From positions 7,077,044 through 7,141,043 of the forward strand of contig CM041550.1 of assembly GCA_023238725.1 (NCBI GenBank): a DNA stretch of 64,000 nt, written 5' to 3'. Below the pieces are notes generated by a model that saw nothing but the letters and a program-made list of their open reading frames with translations, was not told the origin of the DNA and did not search any database. Below, piece by piece: positions 11,901 through 25,100 of this stretch. Every line of letters starts with the position of its first letter. Within the stretch, counting starts at the first letter, position 1. The position numbers and the translations under genes are program-made. Source of the DNA: Scortum barcoo (Eukaryota > Chordata > Actinopteri > Centrarchiformes > Terapontidae).

Positions 11901-14900
11901 CACCTCCTACCTCCCTCCCCTTCTCTTTTTCCCTGGGCTTGTAATAGTAAGATAACGAGAGATGCTTGTTAGTTATTCTTTCCATCCTCCTCAATCTGTG
12001 GTGGGGGGAAAAAAAACGTCGACCATCTCACTGTCATCCAGTCAGCTTCTGCCCAGGCCGCACAATTAAACAGCTGCCAGATTGTTTGTCAAATGTTCCC
12101 GATGACGGCTGCCACACCTTGGAGCGCCCACCGCTAATTGAACCTGCTGCATCAGGCTCCCTGACATTCAACTATCCACACGGGTGGTTAAATGTTTGCA
12201 AGTTTCCAGTGTTTTTTTTTTTTTTCGACTCCCCTTAGAAACTTGGCTTTGCACGACTATAAGCCACTTAAAATGTGAAACTGCAACACCTGCAGCACAA
12301 GAAGTGTTTAAGAGGGAGGCCATTTTGTGCCGCCCGTGTGCTCAGCATTGGCACGGTGCTGCGCTGGCTGGAGGGGGGAGAGAGACATTAGCATCTTACA
12401 GGCCACTGCCGGTGGGTGAGACAAGACGAAGATTGCTCTCTGCTCAGTTCATTACCACGAGCTTTCCAGGGAACGTACCTAATGGCGCCATATTGCGGCA
12501 AGTTGATGAAAAATAGAGGGAGAAAAGGCAGAAAGAGGCGGCGTTTAGTTTTAAGGGAGTAAAGAGAGAGAGGCGATTAGAGATATTTAATGATTACGTT
12601 TCTTTTGTTTCTGCTGTTTTAAAACATTTCTCTGATCAAATGACTGTGGTCGGATCACATCTGGGGGGCTCGTCTCCAAATGGACGCCACCAATCAAAGA
12701 GGAGAAGGCGGCGAAGGAAAAAAAAAGTTATCAGCTCAGTGACTGATGGTAATTAAATGGGAACGTTGTCTCTCTTGTGTGAATGACAGCCTCAAATCAC
12801 AAACGGTTAACACTTCAATCAGGTGCTAACTTACCGTGGATTTATTAAACAGATAAGAGATGCATGATATAAAAGTGTAACGTTGAATGCTAACAAAAAA
12901 ATCTGACTTTAATAGTTATTAAATTCTAATCTATGTGCACACAAGGGTAATAACTTTTACTACGTTCAACCCGAGCCAGTTAAATGTAAGATTTTCTGTT
13001 TCGGCCACACAAAATAGGTATTATTCACAACCAAATAGCGAGCTTATGTCTCCACGGTGGATCAATCTGAACATCTGGCCTCAAATTTTAGTGTCTGTGA
13101 GGAAAACAGAGTTGGCCAAACTATTAAAATCTATGACGCGTGTTTGCTCAGACAGTCGGAGGCTGTGTGGCAGTAAAAATGACAACTTTTTGTTGCATCT
13201 GACTTTTTCTGCAATCACTCATTTTTAAAGTCGACACAGCTGATCAGAGAGTAATGGCGCTGTCGTTAATCTGTATCGTAATTTGTTCAAATTTTGTCAG
13301 CTGACTTTTTGTGATCACTAAATCGTGACTGATCAGTTTCATTGTGGTGCTGGAACTTTGCCTGGTGAACAGGTAGCATTTATGAGCTGCAGTCTACTCA
13401 TTATTTATGACTTAGTTTACTTTTATAGCACTTTTTTTAAATGCAGACAAATACTTTGTTGATAAAAAACACAACAAAGCAAAATACCAATAAAGATTTT
13501 AAACATAAAAATCAAACATGAGTTATTTTACCACTTCAGTAAGAAAACCCGACCCGTACTAACCGTGTTTAGCACATTTCACCGGTGGCACATAAAGCAA
13601 ACGACGTGTGGCCAATTGTTAAAGCTAAATTTCTTTTAACTATCAACTGTTGTACCTAAGAGGGACTAATCAATCCCTCCACTGACTCAGGGTCTATGTA
13701 ATCAACAGCAATAATTCAGCAGCTCTGTTTACATACACTTTCATCTCATGCTGCAAACAGCTTCATTGATTAACAGTGGGAGTTATGGGCTCATTTCCCT
13801 GATTACAACTTTAAGAAAACAGTGGGCCTGCCTGGAAGTGCTGATTGGGCCTCGGCCTGCGATAAACATATATCCGTCGGAGCGGGAATGGATCCCTTTG
13901 CTTTTGCAGACTCCACACTTTGTCTTCGCGATGTGGCTCCCTATCCATCAAGGGGGGATGAAGTGGCTGTTGCATTAGCATCTACTCCCTCCACTCTATC
14001 ACGGCATTGCTGGATTCAGATCATATATTAAACAAGAGTAGATGAGATTACACACACACACACACCTCCTTTACCTCAACTCAACTCTGAACCACTCTTT
14101 ACGTGAGATTTATTAGTTATTAACAATGTTATAAAAAGTGCAGCTTTCTAGTGCCAGGGGATACACTTAAGCACAATATGTATGCACACCCGAGTGAGCA
14201 GAGCTATTCCACGGTGAGGAAAATTCAATGGTACCGGTTTCTAATCTCGTTTGTCAGGTAGCAGAGGCACAGCCGTTGCTATCAAACAGAACATGAATTG
14301 ATTATTTCCATGTTCCATGAAATAAAAGGCACTTTGTTTGTGCTGTCTTTTGTGTTATGTTGTGTCACACTCTGCAACAGACCATCTGGATTAAAGTTGC
14401 AAAGCTGTGAAAATCTTTACCTCCATTTATTCATGTGCTATTTTCCATTTTTCTTTCCTTTAAAAACAAAATCTCGAAGATTTTCATTTAAATACATTTC
14501 TCTTAAGTCACAATCTATTACCGAGGGGTGGTTGAGCGCTATGGCCCTCTGATGAAAGTCTGTAGCATAGCATAGCATATCATAGCAGTGTCACGATCCG
14601 GGTGTTGGTGGCGACTTTCCCACAAGGATCACAAGCGGTACACAGTTACGCTTCTAACACAACAGACTCGCTCTTTAACTCACATGTGTGTGATTTTTCC
14701 AGTCTCTGCTAAAGTTGGGAGTAAACAGTTAACATGGCCGGACAAACAAAGAAAAGGTTGATGACTACAGGGGACGAAACTAGAAACGGAGACTCACCAT
14801 TGGTGCAGGTAAAGACAACGAGATTGCAACTTTAACTGTCAAGCAATCTAAAAGTTGAAAATAACTTTTAAATCAGTGAACCTACTGTACCTTCATCTTC

Positions 14901-16058
14901 ATCTACGCCTGTGGTTCTCAACATTTTTGGCTTGTGGCCACTTTAATCGCAGCAATATCTACTGACTTGTGACGCAGGTTGGAATGAATCTATGATTTGA
15001 GAGCAGTTCATTTGAAAAGTGATTTTTCTTTCTCAGAGTGTTTCATTATTTTTATAGATGTCAAAATGTAAAATATTCAGCATTTTACAAGAAAGACAAA
15101 GTCACTTTGTGTAGCAGGAATACTCATTTTCTTACTTCTTATCAATGAATCATCCCCCGATGCCTCAGCTTGATCTAGTCCTGACCGCCACATCAGGAAT
15201 CACTGATTTAAACTACTGTCCTATGTATGGTACATATTTTCTAAAGCAGAAACTTCTTTATAGTCCCTTTGATATCAAGATGCTTGAAAAGTAAACTGTG
15301 TGTAAACTGACCATCTTACAGACAAGTCAGACTCGGCTGCAAAGAGGGTCTGCAAATGTAAATGAGGGGTTACAGTAAATGCTTATTTTCTAATTTGATG
15401 CCTCACTAGGTCCAGTCGACTTTTCACTGAGCTGGGCGGTATTAGCCTGATAATCAGACTGAATTGCCATTTAGTTTTCACTCGAACACTGAGAAAATCA
15501 GAGATGTGGGGGGCACTTCAGACGTCTGAGGGTGACACTGCAGTTATATTTGAGTTTTGAGACAGTCAGAGAGTCACATAAAAACATGGATGAGACGGCT
15601 GCATATCGGCTTCTCGCATCGATGGCATTTGTGTGTGGGTGGTGTTAATTAGCGAGCCCTTTATAGAGAGGATCTGTATCACATCAGTGGTTTAGATGTG
15701 CACAGTCTTAGCAGTCTAGACTTGCAATCTTACCTTACTAATTTCTCTTTACATTAAAACCCATTCTCAAAGAACACACCATGTGACGGTCGCACAATAA
15801 AAACAGATTGATACGTAAGCAGCTCACCTGGCCATTGCTACTCCAAACACACATCCGCCGACAGTCGACCAGAAACCGATCCAACCTGCGTCCATCTGTG
15901 TGTGAGAAAAGAAGAGGAGTTTATTCGGTGTTCAACATGCAGTCCGTGAGTGTGAGGACAGAGCTAGAACAAGAGCAGGCGCTAAGTGTCTGAAGTCTGC
16001 CGCCGCATGTCAATCACTGCGTCTGGTAAACTGCCAGGCAGCACTGCTATAGGATCAG

Positions 16059-16107
<49 letters not shown>

Positions 16108-19100
16108 GCGTGTATATGTGTGTGAGGTATAAGACTGTTGTCCTTTCTTATTTTCATGAATGAAGGCCATACACACGCGCTTTGGCCTTCAGAGTCGGGA
16201 GGAAGGATGTTATGGCCAAGAGACTGCAGCAGAATCAATATGAGGCAAAGTGTAGCACATGTGCACGCATTCACACACAAAAACCAATCAGTGTGTGGGC
16301 AACTGGGGCGAGAACGTCTCAGAGTGCCAATGGAGGTGTTCGGTTCCCATCAATCTCCCCGAGGCAATAACTCACATTCAACCAAATCCAACCAGATGGA
16401 AGATGAGACGGAAAGGGGGCAGAATCTAAAGTAGGATCTGATGCTTTTTGCTTAATCATAGTCTGCAGCGACCTGTCAGGAAAGTCTATAATGAAGAAAA
16501 GTAGACTATCAAACTTATTAAATGTAAAACGTATTCTGGCTCTGTAAGTGATGAATGCCAAAATGTCATTATATTTTGAATTTTCTGTGTGGGCCAGCCT
16601 TCTGTAAGAGACTTAAACACTCACTGGAAAGGCACCCGGCTCTAGTCTGCGGGGCCAAAGGCAGCTGGGTGAAGTAAACTGCACCCCCGCCCCCAACCCG
16701 TCGCCTCCTAAATGAAGAGGATGAAAATATTTGATTCACAAACATTCGAAGCAACCAAAACCTCCTCTCACCCATAACCGCTGCTTATTATCTCTGAAGG
16801 CTGTGCGGCTCCGGCGCAGGGGTTTCTAAGGCGTATAATGTCACATCAGTTTGCGCACAACTTAGGCGGGCTAAACACAAATTGCTTGCAAAGCCATTTC
16901 GAGTTCTGAGATGCAAATGACTATATTTCATGTGTGGGTAGAGAGTTAATTAACTGCAGTATTCTTAGTGCCTTGGAACTCTAAAAAAGGCCAAATTTGA
17001 GGCTTAATCATGTCTGCTATATTGCGATTGTGTCAACAAGCTCGAGATGGCTGGTGTTAGGACGGAGAAAACCAGGCCTCGAGGCTCTTGACACCTTAAC
17101 ATATTTATTTTCCCTAATTCCCTCTCTCAATCTTTTGTTATAAGCCATTTTAAGCCAATAATCAAAGACCTTTTCCTCAGCTTGGATCAGTCTTTTACTT
17201 CTGTGAATTCTAAATGGCTACTCTCCATTAAGGGAACAATTACATATGACTGATGAGCACAGTAAGGCACCTGTTTCCTGACTCAGACTCATTATGGTGA
17301 TGCTAAGCTTGGCGCTTGCTTCTTTTGTCTGCGGGGTCCAGCACATTTCCTCCAGCAGGGCTCAGTGCGGGAGTGTTTTTACAAGGTCGAATCAGATCCA
17401 AACTGAGAATTACAAAACTTAGCCTTTGTTTGACAATTTATATTTTCATCATCCTTTTGTGCGTCAGTGGTTCGTCTCTTGGTCTCACCCCAGCTTCTAG
17501 CTCTTATTTAGACAAACACAGTGGAGAGTTCGCTGTCAATATATTGTAACTGCAGGAAGGATGGACTGACTGCATTTGAGAGGATGGCAACGCAACCACA
17601 GAGAAGTGCTTCTGTCAAAGCAAAGTGCTCAATTTCGTAGTTCTTATTTCTTTTTCAGGCCAAGCAGCATCAACGGTGTTTGCAGGGCTGAAGTCGATCT
17701 GGAAAAGCCGTGAGATGCAGCGCTTCCAATGAACTTCAACATACTCACTGGGAAACACTCAAATTGGAAGCGGACTCCTTCACTAGTGGCAGCAACTCAC
17801 TCCTCAATCTATTCCACCATGAGGAAAATCAACGTGACAGAGTAACAGGGCTTTGGACTTGTTATGCTGTTTCTCATCTGAACAATCATCTCATACTCAT
17901 AGATTGAAGCCGCCCTGTAAACTAAAGCATTGCCAAAAAAGCAGAGATGCAAATGTGTAGTCATTACCTGTGCGCTGTTTATTCCTCTTCTTTATCTAGG
18001 GATTTTTTACATGAAAATCAAAAACAGATTCAGAAAAAAAGGTACAACAGCCGCTAAGGATGTGCTTGACTTCCTGCCTAGAATATGTACACAGCTCTCA
18101 CTTGGATTACGTAAAGGTTGTATGAGCAGATATTATTATCCCTAAAAGAGGGACATAGTCACAGGTCATCTTCACATCCACAAGGTATATTTAGTTGGCA
18201 AAACCCCTTTTGTATTTTAGCTAGAAAAAAACTGGACCATTGTACCATAGCCAGAATAAAATCTGCATTATTTCCTCTGAATCTTCTGTACTGACTTCAA
18301 TTGTCTGTAACCTCCTTTCCATCCCCCTGGCATGAGCTTCCCCAGGGAGTCTGAGTCATACCTGGGCAGAAGAAAGAAAAATTCAGCCCCCATCCGCCGG
18401 CTCCTGGGCACTGTCCCTGACCTCTGCTTCTAGAGGACGCCTCGGTTCCCCTGATCCGAGCAAGGTCACTCCTTTGAAACACTGTGTCAACATGTAGTAA
18501 ACAAGAGTCCCCCAGAGGTGCTTGAATCTGTATCTTGTAACAGCCTTGCTTTAGTGTCCCTCCCTGGTGACTTTCTTGCGCTCCAAAACAAAAGCCCGGG
18601 CTGCAGGGCTTGTTGCCACTCAGTGTTTCCACCACAGCTTCACAGCTTCAGCTTCCAGACATTTTAAAGTCAGAGGGAAGAGTTCAGGTCCAATTGAGGC
18701 TTTAATTTCAGAATGCAGCTGCTGTGTCCATCTTTGATTCGCAGTATGTTCACACTTAGAGTATGTAATGCTGGTTGCTGATATGCCATCTATGTTCATA
18801 CAGGACTTGCAAAATCACAAACGGTGGAAGAATGTTTTTTGCATCACCCAAAAATCAGCTAAGTTTCCTAGCCTAGCTTCAGTCAGATCACCACATCACC
18901 TCCCGCTACACCGTGTGCCAGCTATCTGATCTCTGCGTGTCTCTGCCCGTCTGCCTTTCATTTACTGAATCAATGCTTGCAAGTTCTTTAACACCTTGGG
19001 TGCGTTTCCGGGTCGTATTTAGAAAACTCCTGAAATCTCAGAGTTGTCAGTTGTAACCAGAGAACTGCTGGAACAGTTTTTGCCATCTGCAGGCCTTGTT

Positions 19101-22100
19101 TGTTTTGTCATCCCGATGTCAATCAGGTCGTTTCACTACTGCAATTGTTTTAGGATCCCCTGCTGTGGAACGGTTTCTTTTTCCAAGCCGGTCTCAAAAA
19201 GTAGGCAGCAACATTTATCTCATCCGGAAGACAACTGCTCCTCCTGCCCCATAGCAACCTCGGTCACCTCTCAATCAGACCGCAAGGCTCGCCGAAAAAA
19301 CAGACGATGGATGCGTCTATATTTTTGGGGAATGACCCTGAAGAAACAGCCCAAAGAAAAGCGCTGACAAAGATCAACGGAGGGTAGAGAAGAGACAAGA
19401 GCCGGAGAGTGATCTGGAAACAGACGGAGGATAAGCGGCCGCATGAGGCAAAGGGAGAGCAAAGTTGTCAAATGTATGCACTTTGGAGGACTGAGAAAGG
19501 CATTCGACATCCGAGGCCATTATTGGAAATGAGTGTGAGAGCATGCATCACCAGAGCTCCTGCTGCGAGAGGGAGAAGAGACGAACAGGAAAGGGAGAGA
19601 AAGACAGACGTTTTGCCAAAAGTAGGGAGAAACCTGCAACTAGTCCAGACACTGGAAATGAACCAAATGAGCAACATCCTGCCCGTTCGGTGCTGGATAT
19701 GGTCTGCACAGATACCGCTAACAGAACGTACGCTTTGAATCACAACAGACTAACAGCATATCAGTACAATGTAGGAATGATCAACAATGGAAAGGAGCAC
19801 AAAGGTATACACATCTGATTGTAAGTGCACCTGCATGTAACCACCTATTTTGCACCAAAACAAACAAATTATTGGAAAGCATTAAACTGCTCTCCTGCTA
19901 TCAATGCGCCTTGGCCCGAGGCTCTTGCTGCATACCTTAAATTTCCAGAGAAACAGTCAGACTCACTCGGCTCTTGCTGCATACCTTAAATTTCCAGAGA
20001 AACAGACAGACTCTAACCTTTTTTGAAGGGTGAGAGAGCGATAAATTTTGTTCAAATGAAAATGAATGTGAGTTCAGGGATAAAAAAAAAAGAGGAAAAA
20101 GGACTACATACAGCACATCTTGTTATTTGTGTGAAATTCTCATTTCACTCCCCGAACAACATCTTTCTGTGCGTTTTTTTTTTCTTCAGATGTGACAGAA
20201 TCAACAAAGCTTACAACAGATAGGGAAACAGGATGAGGTAAAGTTATTTGGGGTCTGCGGGTTCAGAGTGAGCTTAAACAAAAAAAGAAAATGCAGTATT
20301 TACTTTTCCTCAGCTCACCTTGACTTTGGGAACAAACATCTCCACACCTGAAGACATTTTTGTTGCAATTGCCGCAACGGTACTCCTCTGCCTCGTCATG
20401 TTTAGATACACCGCCTTCCTGTTTCATTAATGTTTTTAAGCTCGAAGTTTCAGACCCAGGAGGTACTGTGTAACACAGCTCACCTCATTTAAAAAAAACA
20501 AGCTTTTATTCTTAACGCACTTTTTATCTTCTTAACTAGCATGGATAAAAGAAATGTGGAAGAAAGAAAAAAAATCCTTTGAGAACAAATGAAATCTAAG
20601 AACAATTTGGTATGCGCTCTGCTACCTCTTCACTGAGGTATAAAGACGGAGGTGTGACGAGAAGTGTCTCATCCTCTGCTCTCCACTGTGTGATCTCCTC
20701 TCCAGCAGCAGCTGTCTGATGATAACCTTGAAAAGATTCTCCCTTTCTTTTTCGACATACTGCTGTGTCGAGACCTGGAACATGCAAACTGTACAGAGCT
20801 TTTTTTTTCTCCCTTCTCTAAGCTGCTCCACACTCCCAGCCCCACTCAGCTCTTCTTCTTCTTTGGTTTGTGTCAGACTGACGGTGGCGAGCAGGCATGC
20901 AAATGGTGAATTCCACTTGATTGGGCCCTTCACAAATGATGGACGGAAACTCTGAATAGGTCCAATGAGTGGCAAATAGAAAAGGAGAGAAAATCACTGC
21001 ACCAAGATGAAAGATAATTTTCCTTTTGGTATTTTTAGATTTGAGATATGATGGAGTCAGTTTTTTGTATGGCGAAGGACAGTGCTTTTGAACTTTAAAG
21101 TGTATTCACAAGAGGGAAAGAGCAATTTAATAAACCCTTGCAGAAAAGTTCAGCTGTCTGGTGGCCTTGCACACTGAAATACACTTCTCATGTTAACGCA
21201 GGAGTCTTGGGGTTTATTATCCCTTAAACATGTCCATTGTTTCACACCTGCTTTAAATAGGCAATGCTTTCTGTGCGTTGACATTAAAGAGCCTCACCTG
21301 GACAAATAAGAGGCCTCACTCTCCGGAGGCAGCACGAGTTTCTGAGCAGTATTTCGAGACGCAGCCGTGAGACCGTAGTGAAACCTCATCAGCCATTCAT
21401 TGCTTTGTTCTTGAGTGGGCGTAGGCGACACTTGTGAAAAGCTCTGCAAATTGCTGGCACCGTGGATGTTTTCTAAATGGGAAAATCAGCAAATGGACTG
21501 GCGAGCTACTCACGCTGCTTAATTTTTTTTATGCAGAAAACACAAGAGGAGCTTCTATTCGCGCTCTGTTGCAGCTCACCCACATGAAGGATAACCGAGA
21601 TGAAAACCGGAGCGCTGGGCAGAGTGAGTGCTGACCCTGTCTGCACACTTTCACAAAAAAGCCAGTCAAAATAGCAGTGCTGACTAAGGATCATATCTTT
21701 TTGATGGAACTGTGTTTGGAGTTTTCTACTGCAGAGACATTTTTTGGCAAAATATACACAGAAAAAAAACATAAAACAGAGTTGTTATTGACCTTGGTTT
21801 ACTGGTTTATTCAAATCTAAACCAGATTAAGTGTGTGTGTGTGTGTGTGTGTGTTTGCTGCCTACCTGGCTGACTTTGGCCGGCGTTAGGACCATGTCGA
21901 GGACTCCCGACCAACCAGCAATCACTCCTGTGGGGACCGCATAGGCCAGAGCTATCATCAGGAACCGCATGTTACTGAAGGAGACAAAAACACAATTTCA
22001 CTAGCAAAAAAAGTTTTACAAGCTAATTGTTTGTGTACTGATTCTCCCCAGAATATAAATTTGTTCTTTAACCTGGTGCATTTATGCAAGACTACATGCA

Positions 22101-25100
22101 TTACGTGTCCTGATGTCCTAAATAAGATGCTTGATATAAAAGTCCTAGGAAAGGACAGTGAGTTGTTATTTTGTTTATTGATCGATTACTTACCACTTAC
22201 CCATGTTACTTAAAAACTGACTGAGGCAGCCCTATCACTGTCCTTAGCATAAAAATATCTTTACTTCTCTAATAACCAAGTCAATTTTCATGGGAGCTGA
22301 TATAAAGTTCACAGCACATCAATCAATCCCTGACGCAATTTGCTCAAATCAAAATCTAAATAAGCAGAACTCCATAAGAATTTGATGAGACATGTTTCCC
22401 CGCATTCAGATCATTTCAACATACACGATTTTCTTACTGCTGTTAACAAAAGATTATATATTCTAACAAAAAAGCCTCTTCATGTGAGATTAGGCGCATA
22501 AAGGACACCCTCCACAGAGTCATAAACGGTTTTATAGTCATAATCCTACAACAAAATGTCCCTAATTAGAGGAATGCATGAGGCCTCCTCAAAGTACAAC
22601 CTACACCCTAAATTTAATGAGTGAAAGCAGCATAAGGGAATGTCTCCTTCCCCTTCTGTTCACGGGCGTTTAGAGGCCTGCCATCGGCTCCAGGTCCTTT
22701 TATTATCCCACGGCATACTGTCACTTTATACACACATCTGCAGCTCCGGCTCATCCCTCTGCTACTGCCGCAGCAGAGGATCCATCCTTGAGCAGAGCGT
22801 AGTGACAGAGAGATAAGCAGCTACCTGTGCACAGAGGGCAGAGCTGCCAGAGTAAAGCTGAGAGAGTATCACAGCAGGCAGGACCAAGGACCAACAACTC
22901 AACGGCAGTCCAGGTCGGTGTTATAATGTGATTAAAAACTGCATATACAAATGCTTCACAAGGTCCCATATAGATTTGGTGGCATCAAGCAGTGAAGTTA
23001 AAAATGGCAACCAAGTGACTATCCCTCCCTTTTCACTTCTGTTGAAGAACCAATGTTTGGTTTGTTCTTCCGGGCTACTGTAGAAACATGGTTGAGCAAC
23101 ATGGCGGGCTCTCTTATTTAGATATGAAGGACTCTTTCTAAGTCCTAACGACAGCCATCTATTTTTATCATATTTCATTTCTGCCAACAGATCTCCCAAA
23201 AGTTCTAAACGCTGACAATGTTTTGGTATTTTTGCTTGATAAATGACTCAATTGATTATCAAAACTGACTACTTTTCTGTCCGTGGCTCATTTTTCCAAC
23301 ACCAGCTAAGTGTATTTTCAACTGATGGCTGCTTATCAAGTTATCAACTGAAATCAGACTGTACAAATCAGAGATAAAAAAAACAAGCACCATCTCCCTG
23401 CTGAGATAAATGGCTTTAGGCTACAGATACTGTGCTGCAGGGTCTGATACGAGCTGTCTGCTAATATCTCATCAGCTCACAGCGTACAGTGAACAACAGA
23501 GAAAAAAAAAACAGAGACACCTCCATATGCCTTGTTATGTATGCACAACCAGTATGCACACACACTCACAGACTCACCTCTTTAGGGTATGTGGCACCCC
23601 TCCAATCACATGCAACCCAATTACAATCACTTGGAACACCCACGCTAATCACCTTCGCCCAATGAGGTGGCATGCTGATTTAAATTTGCCACCTCCTCAA
23701 CCCTAACAATATGATTAGAATCACTGGGCGTCTGACAAATGAGGCAAGGCTGGCAGAGCAGGCAGCAGATTCATAGATTGTTTTGTTTTCCTGCTCTCCT
23801 CTTCCTTGTTTATGGACACTGTTTAACTCCGGCATTTATTCTCCCGCTGCCTTGTTCATTATAATGCGGGCGGCGTCCTGAGCAGTATCGTGCAGGGACA
23901 TCTGGAGAACACTTTGGGCCTCCCGCGTCCCCGCCACGTCTTCAAAAGCTCTACACGCAGACAGATAAAGTTTACACACTAACTTTAAGTCCGTCTTTGA
24001 GTTGCAAACTATGGGGGGGAACTTGTCCCAAGACACACAACCTGCTTGGCAAAAGCGCTGTTGCTGTAAACACCTGCACACCCTTTTCCCTTTCCTGATG
24101 CTGGTGCTCTTCAGACAATGAATCACTTTTATTCGCAGAATGCTTTGCCTCTACAGAAAAACAAACACAGCCTGTCTCCCCGCTGCAGGCCTGTCTTGTC
24201 CTAAGTAGTATGAAGCTACTTGGCCTTGGGGAGAGTATGGAGGGACAGTTATAAAAGCCCCATGATTGAGCACCCTCTTCGCTTTTCTCCCAGCACCCTT
24301 TTCATTAACCTTGCCACAACAGCAGGAAATCAATATCCATGCACCTTTTTCCCCCCATCCGGGAGATTATTTAGATAACCAAATGTAAGCAAGCAGACGC
24401 TAGCTGCTGGGTAAGAGAGGCGACTTTTTTTTTCCCCCTTTCCTTCCCTGCTGGTGATGAAATATTTCCGAAGAAGTCTCAAAGCTGGCGGCGTCATCAG
24501 CTAAGTGCCATTTGTCCTTGGCAGACCCGGCTGGAGATCAATGCATCAACATGACAACTTTCAAAGCCAAAGTGAGTATAACTGGGGAGGGGAGGGGATC
24601 ATCAATACTCCTCGGGCTTCGGGCTGTTTAGTATTCCCTCACACTGCGAATCCAAATACAATGATAACTTTTCACCACGTGCGGAGACACTCAGGCTTCT
24701 AATTAGAGCGCTGCTGTGGAAGCAGATGTGAACAGCTGGAAGCACTCATCAAGCTGAAGATCATTAACCAGTGCTCAGACCCTGACAGGCTAAATGGATG
24801 AACAGATATATCAATGGATAGGTATCAGGCAGGCTAACTGCCTAGCTGGCTTCTGTCTGCTGTTTGTTGGCCTCCGCAGATAAAAACTTTGTTGGAGATG
24901 TGATCCAATCCGCCGGCCTGCTATCAGGGCAGATGCTGACCTTATTAAGTAGAACAGGCATCACCCAGGTTCGGTTTCAAACCATAAAACTCTGTTTACA
25001 CAACATTTATAAGTTCAAGACTACCAACCTATTTTTTTTAAGTCCCACGGCAATCTGCAGCCTCGTGTTACCTTAAAGTGCTTTCATGCTGTGAGCGGAG

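Larger units (their letters stand above)
15896..21865 (-). other. slc49a4: slc49a4 intron 5
   Basis: 6.0-kb intron. It holds a 45-bp GT microsatellite at 16061, a 49-bp tandem duplication at 19920 and a 24-bp TG repeat beginning 11 nt beyond the exon 5 donor. Around 16911-16954 an octamer ATGCAAAT and the palindrome GTTAATTAAC sit close together in complex sequence. Confidence 0.8.
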
